A stretch of DNA of 64,000 nt from UBA10347 sp905182135 (GCA_963925805.1 CAWUSE010000007.1:60060-124059), one strand, 5' to 3'. Positions 42,784 to 52,730 are shown, counted from the first letter of the stretch. Numbers and translations are program-made. The notes: a model not told the origin generated them from the letters alone.

Positions 42784-44391
42784 TCAGGTCGGTAGTGGTG
42801 GCACCTGTTCGTCGAACAGCCACGCCTGGAAGAAACCGGCGAGGTCCTGACCGCTGATGTCCTCGGCCAGTGATGTGAAATCGCTGGTTAGGGCATTGCC
42901 TCCACCGAACTCGATGACATAGGTGCGGATTAGCTCGAAGAACGCGTCGTCGCCGATCGTGGTGCGTAGCGCATGCAACGTGAAGCCGCCTCGCAGGTAC
43001 ACCGATGGATTGAATAGGTCGTTCGGTGGCGGAGACCCGGGGGGTGAGTTCAGGAGAAAACCAAGATTCTCGTAGTCGGTGCGGACTGCCTGGTCGACGT
43101 CATAACCAGGTTCGCTTCCCTCGACCCATAAGTATTCGCTGTAGCTGGCGAACCCTTCGGTTAGCCAAATGTCAGACCACTGGCCGAGGCTGACGTGATT
43201 ACCGAACCATTGATGGGCGAGCTCGTGGGCGACGATGTCCTCGCGGCTAGCGGACGAGTCGACTAGGTCGCGTCCAAAGACGGACAACGTCTGTGTCTCG
43301 AGTGCAAAGCCCAAGTCTGCATCAACAACAACAGTGCCGTAGTTCTCAAACGGGTATGGGCCGAAGAATCCTTCGAATACATCGATCATCTGGCCGGTGC
43401 GAGCCATGGTTGTGATGCTCTGATCGAGGGTCGACGTGTGGAAGTAGTGGCGAACGGGGACCCCGCTTTCACTTGGTTCACCTTCGTAGAATTCGAAGTC
43501 GCCAATGGCGACGGTCGTCAGGTAATGCGCCTGCGGACTGGCACTTTCGTACACCCACGTTCGAGTATCGCCGTTATTGGTCACCTCTGTTTGGATCCCG
43601 TTGGCAGCAACAACCAGATCGGCACGGGCAGTGACCTCGATACGGTAGGTCGCCTTGTCGATTGGGTGTGCGTTCACGGGGTACCAGCCAGCGGCCCCTT
43701 CCGGCTCACCAGCGACCACGATGGTGTCGCCAAAGTCGGTCCAGCCGCCAGCAAACGGGAATCCAATGCCATTGATCGGACTCGGTCGACCGGCGTAGAC
43801 GATGACGACTTCGGCTGCCTGGCCTAGAGTCAGCGCCGTGGCCGGCTCGATGATGAGTTCGCGTCCGTCGCGATGGAAGCTCGCCGACTCGCTGTTCACC
43901 GTGATTGATGTGACATCGAAGCCCACCAAATCGAGGTTGAACTGGGTCAGGTCCTGCGTCGCTATCAGCGAAAGTGTGGTTTCGGCCGAGATCTCGCGGC
44001 GTTGGTCGTCCCAGTCAAAGACGATGTTGTAGCTAATGGCGTCGTAGCCGCCGTTGCCGTACGCCGGGTAGTACCGATCTCCTGCACCGTCGGCGCCGAT
44101 CGTAGATGAGGGCGAGTCGCTTGCATTATTGCTATCGGCATCGGATCCGTCGGCTTTACTGCCGGTTCCTAACCCGGGGTTGGTGTCATCGGGGCTGATG
44201 GATTCGCCGGGCACTGGGGATTTCGCACCGTCTTCGGTTGTCGCCGGTGTGCTGCCGGACGGCTGCACACCGTTGGTCATGGCGGCATTGTCGAGCGAGT
44301 CGGTGGCTATTGAACAGCTGCCGGCAATAAGGGCCACTGTGGCTAGGAGAACGACCCGTGCGGCGAAACGTCCGAGAAGAAAAAAATACAC
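42784..44391 (-). CDS. M1 family aminopeptidase, lipoprotein
   Basis: A zinc aminopeptidase with an export leader. From GTG 44391 the N-terminus is YFFLLGRFAARVVLLATVAL followed by a lipobox IAGSC, then a Ser/Asp-rich linker. The catalytic part has HELAHQWFGNHVSLGQWSDI followed by WLTEGFASY, i.e. HExxH and a Glu 18 residues on, with an N-terminal saddle domain. Start is uncertain: ATG 44457 (22 more residues) and ATG 44529 (46 more) are in frame; GTG 44391 gives 535 residues and the cleanest signal. It is divergent from the WXG/EccC locus and shares its promoter region. Confidence 0.85.
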   Translation of the reverse strand: MYFFLLGRFAARVVLLATVALIAGSCSIATDSLDNAAMTNGVQPSGSTPATTEDGAKSPVPGESISPDDTNPGLGTGSKADGSDADSNNASDSPSSTIGADGAGDRYYPAYGNGGYDAISYNIVFDWDDQRREISAETTLSLIATQDLTQFNLDLVGFDVTSITVNSESASFHRDGRELIIEPATALTLGQAAEVVIVYAGRPSPINGIGFPFAGGWTDFGDTIVVAGEPEGAAGWYPVNAHPIDKATYRIEVTARADLVVAANGIQTEVTNNGDTRTWVYESASPQAHYLTTVAIGDFEFYEGEPSESGVPVRHYFHTSTLDQSITTMARTGQMIDVFEGFFGPYPFENYGTVVVDADLGFALETQTLSVFGRDLVDSSASREDIVAHELAHQWFGNHVSLGQWSDIWLTEGFASYSEYLWVEGSEPGYDVDQAVRTDYENLGFLLNSPPGSPPPNDLFNPSVYLRGGFTLHALRTTIGDDAFFELIRTYVIEFGGGNALTSDFTSLAEDISGQDLAGFFQAWLFDEQVPPLPT

Positions 44392-44468
44392 GTACTGATC
44401 TTTGCAGGTGGCGGCAGCTGTGGCAGGTCGCTCCACCACTGAACCAATCGTTGGCATGTATACAAAAC

Positions 44469-44496
44469 TTGACAATACATGAAAGACACGTAAAGT
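44469..44496 (+). promoter_or_regulatory. promoter of the WXG/EccC-like operon
   Basis: TTGACA (44469-44474), 16-base spacer, TAAAGT (44491-44496), in an AT-rich stretch. It points at ATG 44529, which has GGAGG at 44518-44522. Confidence 0.65.
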
Positions 44497-44528
44497 ATCT
44501 TCAAAAGAACTCTTCATGGAGGAAACCA

Positions 44529-45029
44529 ATGTCTATGAATATGCTCGGTGCTGAAACCGGTCAACTCGAGAGCCTGGCTGCCCAGTTGACTCGCACCGGC
44601 TCTGAGATCGATCAGGTGCAGTCTCAGACTCAGACGACTGCTGACACTGTGGTTATCGAGATGGAGGCTTCGTTTCGACAGGCGTTGCAGGGTGTCGAAC
44701 GGGCGATGCAACGTTTGCGCGGCACGGTCGACGCGGCCCACACCCAGCTTGGTGATACAACTTGGACAGGCGCTAATGCTGCGACCTTCCACGCCGGTTA
44801 TGGCGACTTCAATGGCGCAATGGTGGCGTTCGAAGGAGCGGTGGGCGACGCCTATGGCCAGTTTGATGCTCAGATGCGGACCGTGGGCGAAACTATTGCT
44901 GCTTTCCAGATCCAGATTTCGTCGAGCATGCAGCAAGCCCACGCTTCGACCGACAGCATGCAACGAGCGGTGTCACAGCAGCAGACAAATCTTGAGAGCG
45001 CGATGAACACCGGGCTCTCGTTCGGCTGA
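44529..45029 (+). CDS. WXG100-like secreted protein (long form)
   Basis: A 166-residue helical protein with the WXG turn at Trp79-Thr80-Gly81 (TTWTGANAATFHAGYGDFN), preceded by a long helix containing repeated Gln-rich heptads and followed by another helix. WXG100 proteins, about 100 residues, are the substrates of type VII secretion; this one is about 65 residues longer, with an extra N-terminal helix. GGAGG lies seven bases before ATG 44529. It is first gene of a locus ending in an EccC/EssC-like ATPase, which supports a secreted or chaperone role. It would probably dimerise with itself or with the next gene's product. Confidence 0.82.
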   Translation: MSMNMLGAETGQLESLAAQLTRTGSEIDQVQSQTQTTADTVVIEMEASFRQALQGVERAMQRLRGTVDAAHTQLGDTTWTGANAATFHAGYGDFNGAMVAFEGAVGDAYGQFDAQMRTVGETIAAFQIQISSSMQQAHASTDSMQRAVSQQQTNLESAMNTGLSFG

Positions 45030-45049
45030 GATTTATCGATCACCTCGTT

Positions 45050-45484
45050 ATGCCCACACGATCAGACTTCGAAGCTGCTGCAGAGAAGTTCACGACCGCA
45101 TCTGGACTGGTTGATCAGCTGGCGGTATCGGCCGCCAGCGCTGGCGCAGCGCAGATCCTGCGGGGTGGTTCGCTCGGTCGTCAGGTGCCGCTGCAGATTG
45201 CTTCGGCGAAGGCATCCGCAGAGCATTGCAGGCAAGCGCTAGTGCAGGCAGCTGAGGTCTGCCTGCAGCGTGCCTCCATCATCGCCGAGTACGAACAGCG
45301 CCTTCAGATGTTCGACGTTGAGAGTGCGGACTTCTTCAGAGCATCTCAAGCATGGAGCGCTGGTGTGGAGCACAGCGCTTGGCTTCTCAATAACACCGAC
45401 CCGTTGGAGGAGCCCATCGATATGCCACAATCCCCGACTCGGCCCGCGCCGCCGCCCGAATGGGCTCAGGTACGCCGCCTATGA
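45050..45484 (+). CDS. small helical protein, candidate WXG partner
   Basis: A 144-residue protein I do not recognise. It has two helical segments of 40-50 residues: FEAAAEKFTTASGLVDQLAV and HCRQALVQAAEVCLQRASII, then a Trp in FFRASQAWSAGVEHSAWLL and a proline-rich tail (PQSPTRPAPPPEW). It lies between the WXG gene and the EccC-like gene and overlaps the latter by four bases (ATGA), so it is probably part of the same machine as a substrate or chaperone. Confidence 0.6.
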   Translation: MPTRSDFEAAAEKFTTASGLVDQLAVSAASAGAAQILRGGSLGRQVPLQIASAKASAEHCRQALVQAAEVCLQRASIIAEYEQRLQMFDVESADFFRASQAWSAGVEHSAWLLNNTDPLEEPIDMPQSPTRPAPPPEWAQVRRL

Positions 45485-48400
45485 CTCCTGTCGAGCTACA
45501 TATCGTAGAAGCGGCCGAGACGTCCGACGTTGTCATCACTATTGCTAACGACACCAGCGTCGCAGAAGTATTCGACGCTCTAGCCCTACCACCTGACACG
45601 ATCGTCGATGGCGCCTCGGTTGACTCTCCTGCAACGACATTTGCGGGCGATATTTTACGCGCCGGCTCTGAGCTCAACGCTCGGCCGTCATCGCCGTTGG
45701 TCGCTCCTGGCGAAGCTGGGTTTGTCGATATCGCCGTGGTTGCAGGTCTCGACGCTGGAGCGGGAGCCCGGCTTGGCTCAGGGATGTTCCATCTCTCACT
45801 CACTAGTAACGAAGGCGCTGACGGATGGGTCGTGCAGATCGACCAACCCGAGCTCACACGGGGTGATCCCCAACCATGGCAGCGCCATGGCCTTAGTACC
45901 GAAGTGATAGCCAACAAGGCGGATCCGGTACTCGCTATCAGTCGGCCGATCGATCCCGAACCCTCGATGTCAAGCACGGCGCGTCGCCCTCCGCGGCAAT
46001 GCACTGGACCGGTGATCGCCCTAGTTCGCATCGGTGATGTTCCACCAGCGGTGCAGGAGCCAGCGCCATTGTCATGGGCGACGTTGCTCGCCCCGATCCC
46101 GATTGCGCTCCTGATGGCCTTCTTCTTTCGGCCACTCTTTGCCCTATTCGCTGCGATGGGGCCAACAATGGCTGTGGGCCGCTGGTGGGAGTCGCGTCGG
46201 CGGTACCGCCGTTCGCTTGCTGATCGAGATCGCAAAATTGGTGAGCTTCGCGAACAGGTGCAACGCCAGATATCGGTGCAGGCCGAATTCAAAGCACAAC
46301 ATCGATGGAGCGACAACCCTCATGTCGGCGTGCTATGGCAGCGAGCCGTGAGTGCGTCCGTGCGGCTCTGGGAGCGCCGCGCTGGTGACCAGGACTTTAT
46401 GTCGGCCATGATCGGCGTCGGACCGACGCTGCATCCGGTCGAGTTCGAGGAGAGAAGCTACCCGGATGAGTTTCGAGATCTGGTTGACTCGCCCGCGGCA
46501 CTGAGAGACGTCCCACATCTGGTGGATCTGGCGTCGAACCTGGCTCTCGGAATTTGCGGACCGCGCCTAGCGGCTTTGGCCGTTGCTCGTTCGCTTGTGA
46601 TGCAGCTGGCCACGAACCATGGCCCCGCGGACTTGCGTATTGGGGTGCTCTGTGATCAGGACAGTGCCCCCGACTGGGATTGGCTGAAGTGGGTTCCGCA
46701 TCTTGACCAAGCACTGGTTGCTCATGCCGCACACGAGCTCGTGACCAACCTGGCTGTGCCGAAGCGCACGGTCGGTGATGGTTTGGGGTTGTCTAGTGCA
46801 AACCGGGGTGGGCTGGTGCAGCTGGTGGTGGTCGACGCACCGGCTGCTGATGTAGCGGCGCTCGTCCGAGCAGCGAGCGAAGCCGAGGTCGAGATGCGAT
46901 GGGTTGCGGTGGCGTCAGAATCTACTGGCCTGCCTGCGGTGTGTTCTGTTGTGGCTCAGATCGGCGAGCAATCAGTCCTGATGAGTGGCGGCGATAGGCC
47001 TGATGTTCCAGGCAAAATCGTGCCTACGGGAATCTCGACAGAGACCACGTATGCGTGGGCGCGCCAGTTAGCTAAACGTGTGGATCCTGAGGCCATCGAC
47101 CTTGTATCGGGCAGCAAGCAAACAGTGAGCTTCCTGGACCTCGTTGGCCATGCCGCAGGACGAGATATTGCCAGCCGCTGGGCTGATCGTCCGGTTGATG
47201 CGCCCCCAGTCGTCGCGTTGGGAACAGGGTTTGCTGGCCCGTTTCGGTTGGACCTCTCTACAGACGGCCCGCACGTGCTGGTTGCTGGTACCACCGGTAG
47301 CGGGAAGAGCGAACTGCTGCGCACGCTCGTCGTTGGCTTGGCGGTTGAGTGTTCGCCCAAGCATCTCAACGTTGTTCTCGTGGACTTCAAAGGTGGGGGA
47401 GCGTTCGACGTGGTGCGTGACTTGCCCCATGTGGTCGGCATGATCACCGATCTCGACGAAGCGTTGGTTGCCCGCGCTCTCGTCGGTCTTCGTGCGGAGC
47501 TCGAGCGACGCGAACGGTTGTTTCGCAAGTTAGGGGTTTCCGCATTTAATGAAGCCGTCGCCGCTCTCGAGGCCCATGTCTCTCACGACGCTGTTTCGCC
47601 GGAAGGCCTGGCTCGGTTAGTCATTGTCATCGATGAGTTTGCGGCTCTGGCCACAGACTATGGCGAGTTGATGGGCTCGATCATCGATCTGGCCGCGCGG
47701 GGGCGCAGCCTGGGCATGCACCTTGTGCTTGCAACGCAACGACCAAGCGGGGTGGTCGACCAGAAGATCCGAGCCAACACGAATACGCGCATCGCTCTAC
47801 GTGTCCAAGACGCGTTTGATTCCCAAGACGTTGTTGGCATCCCAGATGCAGCCCGTATCGATCGCAGGAAGCCCGGCAGCTCAATTGTGCGGATCGGTGG
47901 TGACCGCCCGCTGAGCGTGCAGATGGCCTTCACGGGTGCCATAGACAACCGGGCGGAGCGCTGTGCGATGCGCCCGTACCGCCTGTTTGACGAGGCCACA
48001 GGTGCAGCCACACATATCGACAAGCCGCCCGCTGATACGAGCTGCGAAACCGAACTGCAGGTTGTCGTTCGTTCAATCATGCAGGCGGCAACCGGCCAAG
48101 ACTCGCCGACGCGCCCGTTGTGGGCACCGCCGCTGCCGGCACACCTGGCCTGGAACGATCTGAATGCTCGTGTACTCGCAGCGATGCCGCCACCGGCCGG
48201 TCTGGCACTCGGTCTGGTCGACATTCCCGAACGTCAGATGCAGCTGCCATGGCGATGGGATCCATCCACAGGAGCGCTTGGCATCTACGGAGCGTCTGGT
48301 CTTTGCGCGGCCAAGGTTTTGGTGTCGATCGGTGCAGCGATTGCATCGACGGTGGCCCCTGATGCGTTGCATCTTTATGTTATCGACGGCGACGCGGGCT

Positions 48401-49575
48401 CAAGTTGGGCCCTGGCATCGCTACCTCATACAGGTGCATGGATCCGATCTGACGAAACCGATCGGGTGGACCGTGTGATCAAGCTGTTGGAATCGGCGCT
48501 CACTTGCCGTGGATCGACACAGTGCAAAGATCAGCCAGCGCTTGTGGTCCTGATCGATAATTTGGCCGCAGTTTTGGCGGCGCACGACGATGTTCACGCT
48601 TCAGCCCTAACGGATCGTCTGGCTGCACTGGCGCGAGATGGATCCTCTCGTGGTGTCCATATTGCAGTGACTGCTCGCACCCCGCGCGACATCAGCCATC
48701 GGCTGGCCCAACAGATCCCAAATCGACTTGTCATGGACCTGGCTGATCCCAGTGGATTCCTGACGCTCGGGCTGCGCCTGCGAGACATGGTGCTATTACC
48801 CGCGTTGCGGGCAATAGATGTTCGAACCCGACATGTTGTGCAACTCGCAGAACCACCTGATCTCTCTAGCCTGGCAGGCGAACTGACGTCTGCCCAACGG
48901 GTCGCTCCGTCGGTTCACGCGTTCCCTGTTGTCGTCGCCATGCACGAGCTTTCGCCGGCACGCATCGAGCCAGATGGCACCTTGCTAATCCCGGTCGGGA
49001 TCGAGTCCAGTGAACTTGGTCAGGCCTCGCTCGTACTGCAGCCTGGACAACACGCGCTGGTGGTCGGCGCCCCTGGCCTTGGCCGCTCAACAGCTGCCGA
49101 TCTGATCGCGCGCCAGTTGAGTGCACCGAACCTAAGGCTCACCGTCGTGCGGGTGGCCCGAGCGCTCGGACCAGCTACCTCGGGGATCTCGACAGATGCG
49201 GGGTGCTGTGATGCTGCTTCAGTCGACGCATTGATCTCGGTCGACCAGCCCATCGTTCTGGTGGTCGATGATGCAGAATCCCTTTCACCGCCGATGGTTC
49301 AGGCACTTGAACGACTGCTTGAGGCGAACAGTCCTCATGTTCACATCGTGGCCACCACGACGCTCGATGCAGCCCGCAGTGTCCGATCGTGGACCTCAGA
49401 AATTCGCGGAAGTGGGGTCGGAATCCTGATCGGAGGAGCAGCATCGGACGGCGAAATATTCAAGGTTCGTCTTGGGCCTTTGTCAGGCCGAGGATCCATT
49501 CCGGGTCGGGCCAACCTGGTCATGCGGGGGCAGGTCGTTGGTATGCAACTGGCGGATCCGAATGCCGCGTTCTGA
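45481..49575 (+). CDS. EccC/EssC-like type VII secretion ATPase (FtsK/SpoIIIE), three ATPase domains
   Basis: A 1364-residue membrane ATPase from ATG 45481, overlapping the previous stop as ATGA (an ATG seven codons earlier is also open). An N-terminal region of about 190 residues, possibly a divergent FHA or ubiquitin-like fold, precedes two membrane helices (about 199-216 and 218-235). Then come three FtsK-type domains. The first has Walker A VAGTTGSGKS (601-610) and Walker B LVIVIDEFAAL. The second (around 934) has GASGLCAAK and no GKS. The third (around 1196) has GAPGLGRS, with Arg for Lys. EccC/EssC of known systems also keeps domain 1 active and 2-3 degenerate. It should drive secretion of the WXG proteins. 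Confidence 0.88.
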   Translation: MTPVELHIVEAAETSDVVITIANDTSVAEVFDALALPPDTIVDGASVDSPATTFAGDILRAGSELNARPSSPLVAPGEAGFVDIAVVAGLDAGAGARLGSGMFHLSLTSNEGADGWVVQIDQPELTRGDPQPWQRHGLSTEVIANKADPVLAISRPIDPEPSMSSTARRPPRQCTGPVIALVRIGDVPPAVQEPAPLSWATLLAPIPIALLMAFFFRPLFALFAAMGPTMAVGRWWESRRRYRRSLADRDRKIGELREQVQRQISVQAEFKAQHRWSDNPHVGVLWQRAVSASVRLWERRAGDQDFMSAMIGVGPTLHPVEFEERSYPDEFRDLVDSPAALRDVPHLVDLASNLALGICGPRLAALAVARSLVMQLATNHGPADLRIGVLCDQDSAPDWDWLKWVPHLDQALVAHAAHELVTNLAVPKRTVGDGLGLSSANRGGLVQLVVVDAPAADVAALVRAASEAEVEMRWVAVASESTGLPAVCSVVAQIGEQSVLMSGGDRPDVPGKIVPTGISTETTYAWARQLAKRVDPEAIDLVSGSKQTVSFLDLVGHAAGRDIASRWADRPVDAPPVVALGTGFAGPFRLDLSTDGPHVLVAGTTGSGKSELLRTLVVGLAVECSPKHLNVVLVDFKGGGAFDVVRDLPHVVGMITDLDEALVARALVGLRAELERRERLFRKLGVSAFNEAVAALEAHVSHDAVSPEGLARLVIVIDEFAALATDYGELMGSIIDLAARGRSLGMHLVLATQRPSGVVDQKIRANTNTRIALRVQDAFDSQDVVGIPDAARIDRRKPGSSIVRIGGDRPLSVQMAFTGAIDNRAERCAMRPYRLFDEATGAATHIDKPPADTSCETELQVVVRSIMQAATGQDSPTRPLWAPPLPAHLAWNDLNARVLAAMPPPAGLALGLVDIPERQMQLPWRWDPSTGALGIYGASGLCAAKVLVSIGAAIASTVAPDALHLYVIDGDAGSSWALASLPHTGAWIRSDETDRVDRVIKLLESALTCRGSTQCKDQPALVVLIDNLAAVLAAHDDVHASALTDRLAALARDGSSRGVHIAVTARTPRDISHRLAQQIPNRLVMDLADPSGFLTLGLRLRDMVLLPALRAIDVRTRHVVQLAEPPDLSSLAGELTSAQRVAPSVHAFPVVVAMHELSPARIEPDGTLLIPVGIESSELGQASLVLQPGQHALVVGAPGLGRSTAADLIARQLSAPNLRLTVVRVARALGPATSGISTDAGCCDAASVDALISVDQPIVLVVDDAESLSPPMVQALERLLEANSPHVHIVATTTLDAARSVRSWTSEIRGSGVGILIGGAASDGEIFKVRLGPLSGRGSIPGRANLVMRGQVVGMQLADPNAAF

Positions 49576-49599
49576 CAAGGTTGGCTACTATGGCGAGCA

Positions 49600-49863
49600 G
49601 TGGATGAAATCGAATGGTTGAATACCGACGAGGCTGCAAAGCGGCTAGGTATTACTACGCGCACGCTGTACCGCTTCATGGATCAAGGACGGCTGCCGTC
49701 GTATCGATTTGGCCGCGTGTTCCGTTTGAAGACTACCGACATTGAAGTGTTCATCGAAGACTGCCGGGTCGAACCTGGCACACTTGGTCACTTGTACCCT
49801 GAGCCGAACCCGGCAGATGCTGACCAACAATTAAATGACAGCGACGCAAGTGGCGAGGACTGA
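49600..49863 (+). CDS. small excisionase-type HTH protein
   Basis: An 87-residue protein with a MerR/excisionase HTH: WLNTDEAAKRLGITTRTLYRFMDQGRLPSYRFGRVFRL, followed by a short helix and an acidic tail. The GTG start at 49600 lies 24 bases after the EccC-like stop, so it may be its operon's last gene or a regulator of the block. Nothing shows which DNA it binds. Excisionase is an alternative, but no integrase lies next to it. Confidence 0.75.
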   Translation: MDEIEWLNTDEAAKRLGITTRTLYRFMDQGRLPSYRFGRVFRLKTTDIEVFIEDCRVEPGTLGHLYPEPNPADADQQLNDSDASGED

Positions 49864-49899
49864 ATCCCATTCCTTCCCAAATTACCCTCTCGCCAGCCG

Positions 49900-50907
49900 A
49901 TGGATGACGCAATGACGATCGCTCCTGTACGACTCACGGTTCCGGGCAATCACTTGATGCCTGGGCTTCTTGGTCCGCATGACGAGTGGCTCGAAGAAAT
50001 CGAAAAGCGGTTCCCCGAAACTGACATCCTTGTGCGCGGCAACGAAATCGTTGTTAACGGTCAAAAAGCAGAGATGGTTGGTCGCCTCTTCGAAGAGATG
50101 GTGATGCTGCTTCAGCGTGGATTACCAATCGATGCTTCCAATCTTGGGTTGTCTATCGACATGGTGGCGGCCGACGAGAACCCGAGTGACGTCTTAACGG
50201 CCGACATCATCAAATCATCGCGTGGAGGCCGCATTCGGCCAAAGACCGCTGGCCAGAAACGCTACGTCGATGCCATCAAGCGCAATACCATCACCTTCGG
50301 TATCGGTCCAGCGGGCACTGGTAAGAGCTGGCTGGCGGTAGCGATGGCCATTCAAGCGCTACAAAATAAAGAAGTCGAGCGGATCGTCCTGACCCGCCCG
50401 GCCGTCGAAGCCGGTGAACGGCTCGGTTTCTTACCCGGCGACCTGATGGCCAAAATTGATCCGTATCTGCGCCCTCTGTACGACGCGTTGTACGACATGG
50501 TTGACCTTGAAGGTGCCGAACGATTGCAGGAACGTGGCGTCATTGAGGTCGCGCCGTTGGCCTTCATGCGCGGTCGGACGCTGAACAACAGTTTCATCAT
50601 CCTGGACGAGGCTCAGAACACCACGCCCGAGCAAATGAAGATGTTCCTCACACGAATTGGTTTCGGAAGCAAGGTCGTCGTTACAGGCGACGCGACCCAA
50701 GTCGATGTGCCCGATGGGCGCAGCGGGCTTAATCGGCTTGAGCCGATGCTCCGGGGAATTGAGGGCCTTGAATTTGTGCTTCTCGGGAGCCGCGATGTCG
50801 TGCGCCACAGCATTGTTGGGGCCATCATTGACGCCTACAGTGAGAACGATGAGAAGAAACGCAAGGACGCTGAAGCCGCAAAGGAACGCCGTAACAATGC
50901 CAGCTAG
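49900..50907 (+). CDS. phoH: PhoH-like ATPase
   Basis: A 335-residue ATPase with Walker A FGIGPAGTGKSWLAVAMAIQAL and Walker B FIILDEAQNTTPEQMKMFLTR, followed by VVTGDATQVDVPDG: the PhoH signature. These proteins bind RNA and are conserved beside ybeY and era; the role is in RNA metabolism, not settled. The GTG/ATG choice is ATG 49900. YbeY follows 33 bases later on the same strand. Confidence 0.92.
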   Translation: MDDAMTIAPVRLTVPGNHLMPGLLGPHDEWLEEIEKRFPETDILVRGNEIVVNGQKAEMVGRLFEEMVMLLQRGLPIDASNLGLSIDMVAADENPSDVLTADIIKSSRGGRIRPKTAGQKRYVDAIKRNTITFGIGPAGTGKSWLAVAMAIQALQNKEVERIVLTRPAVEAGERLGFLPGDLMAKIDPYLRPLYDALYDMVDLEGAERLQERGVIEVAPLAFMRGRTLNNSFIILDEAQNTTPEQMKMFLTRIGFGSKVVVTGDATQVDVPDGRSGLNRLEPMLRGIEGLEFVLLGSRDVVRHSIVGAIIDAYSENDEKKRKDAEAAKERRNNAS

Positions 50908-50940
50908 CAGCATGACGGGCTCGACCAAAAGACCTGAATC

Positions 50941-51417
50941 GTGAGCGGTAGTAGCTCGCCTGCTGGTCCGGTTGACGTCTGCGTCGACGTCGATGACCGC
51001 CAGCAGGCGTTCGAAATTAATACAGATCATCTCGCCAAAGTTCTCGCGGCCACGTTGACAAGCCTGCATGGGCATGTTGAAGCTGAAGTCGGGCTTGCCT
51101 TCATACCGGTTGACGAGATGGCTCGACTTAACAGCGACCACATGGGAGGGTCAGGGCCAACCGATGTGCTTGCCTTTCCCATCGATGGCGTTGTTAGCAG
51201 CCAGGGCGTGCCCGAGGGGCAACCGGCGATGCTCGGTGACATCGTGATCTGCCCCGAAGTCGCCGAGCGGGCGCCACAGCCGCTCGCCGACGAACTGGCT
51301 TTGCTCGTCGTGCATGGAGCGTTGCATCTTTTAGGCCATGACCACGCCGAGCCAGACGAGACAGCAGTTATGCAGGCACTCGAACTCGAGATGCTTGCTC
51401 GATTCCATCGATCATGA
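50941..51417 (+). CDS. ybeY: endoribonuclease YbeY (16S rRNA 3'-end maturation)
   Basis: A 158-residue metalloprotein whose active site reads LLVVHGALHLLGHDHAEPDE, i.e. H-G-x-L-H-L-x-G-H-D-H, which holds the metal. It has the N-terminal LNSDHMGGSGPTDVLAFP motif of the family. YbeY acts in 16S rRNA processing and ribosome quality control. The start is GTG 50941. The ATG of the next gene overlaps its stop by four bases. Confidence 0.93.
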   Translation: MSGSSSPAGPVDVCVDVDDRQQAFEINTDHLAKVLAATLTSLHGHVEAEVGLAFIPVDEMARLNSDHMGGSGPTDVLAFPIDGVVSSQGVPEGQPAMLGDIVICPEVAERAPQPLADELALLVVHGALHLLGHDHAEPDETAVMQALELEMLARFHRS

Positions 51418-52730
51418 GTGCACCAGCGTTGGTCCTATTGTGTATCGCCACCATGGTGCTGATTGGTGCTGCGGCTGTCATCGCCGCAGCCGAAACGGCA
51501 TTCACGCGGGTCAACCGCAGCCGAGCCGACGCGCTGGTGGCAGCCGAAGCAGAAGATCATCCTGATGACGACGAGGTCGATGATCGAGTCGGCGAGCTTC
51601 AAGGGTTCTCGCGCCGCCCGCTGACGATGTTGAGCTCGCTGACGTTTGTCCAAGTGTCCTGCCAATTTGGTGCGGCCGCTCTGTCATTCACCATTGGCCG
51701 CGAGGTCACAGGCCGCTCAGGCGGTTACATCGGCGTCGCTGTGTGTCTCGTCGTGTTGTTTATCGCTGTTGGGTTAAGCCGTAGCCGGGCGTTGCTTGCG
51801 CCAGATGCAACTGCGGTTGGGCTCGTGCCGATCCTGAAAGCAGTTGCCCCTCTGGGTGCCGTGATCGGGCCAATCGTGCGTGCAGCAAGTCGGTCTGCAT
51901 CGGTGCCTTTGCCGGACCCCGACGTAGACGAGCAGCAGGTGCTCGCCATCGTCGGCCAGACGTCTGGAATTGATCACGAGGAAGAAGAACTCATCAAACG
52001 TGTTGTTGCATTCGACGACACATTGGTCGTCAACATCATGACGCCGCGAACTGATCTAGTCACGTTGCGATCAGGGTTTGCCGTAGGCGATGCCCTTGAA
52101 GTGGCGACCTTGCACGGACTCAGCCGTATCCCCGTTACCGGCACCGATTCCGACATCGATGGCATCATCGGCGCGGTCCACGTCAAGGATTTGATCGGTG
52201 CCCATCTTGACGGCAAGACGGCTCAGGATATCGATATCTGGTTACGAGAAGCCCCGGTCGTGCCGGAGACCCAGCGCATTGCCAACCTCCTCGTCGAACT
52301 GCAGACCGGCGACCTGCACATGGCAATCGTGGTCGATGAACATGGCGGTGTTGCCGGCGTGGTCACGCTCGAGGACATCTTGGAAGAAATCGTGGGCGAG
52401 ATAGAAGATGAGTTCGACCGGCCCGAGCCTTTAGTCGAAATTCTCGATGAGCTAACAGTGCGTGCAGATGGGCGAGCCGAGATCGGGCGGGTCGAAGAGG
52501 CACTTGGGGTAGCACTGCCGCCGGGCGACTATCGGACGGTTGCAGGTTGTGTTTTCAGTGGACTGGGTAGGGTTCCGGTGGTCGGCGACGTGCTCGGGTT
52601 CGACGAACTCGATCTTGAGTTTGAGGTGATGCGCATGCATGGACGCCGGATCGCAGATCTGCACCTGCGCCGTTCCGTCCCGTTCGCCGAGCCGCTTGCG
52701 GCCGACTTCCCTGAAGAAACTACCTCATGA
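51414..52730 (+). CDS. CorC/HlyC-family membrane protein with CBS pair
   Basis: A 438-residue protein: an N-terminal DUF21 domain with about four membrane helices (ALVLLCIATMVLIGAAAVIA onward), a CBS pair (NIMTPRTDLVTLRSGFAVGD and MAIVVDEHGGVAGVVTLEDILEEIVGEI) and a C-terminal CorC-HlyC domain. Members are linked to magnesium/cobalt efflux. Translational coupling to ybeY by ATGA, and to era by ATGA, places it in the phoH-ybeY-era operon. Confidence 0.9.
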   Translation: MSAPALVLLCIATMVLIGAAAVIAAAETAFTRVNRSRADALVAAEAEDHPDDDEVDDRVGELQGFSRRPLTMLSSLTFVQVSCQFGAAALSFTIGREVTGRSGGYIGVAVCLVVLFIAVGLSRSRALLAPDATAVGLVPILKAVAPLGAVIGPIVRAASRSASVPLPDPDVDEQQVLAIVGQTSGIDHEEEELIKRVVAFDDTLVVNIMTPRTDLVTLRSGFAVGDALEVATLHGLSRIPVTGTDSDIDGIIGAVHVKDLIGAHLDGKTAQDIDIWLREAPVVPETQRIANLLVELQTGDLHMAIVVDEHGGVAGVVTLEDILEEIVGEIEDEFDRPEPLVEILDELTVRADGRAEIGRVEEALGVALPPGDYRTVAGCVFSGLGRVPVVGDVLGFDELDLEFEVMRMHGRRIADLHLRRSVPFAEPLAADFPEETTS

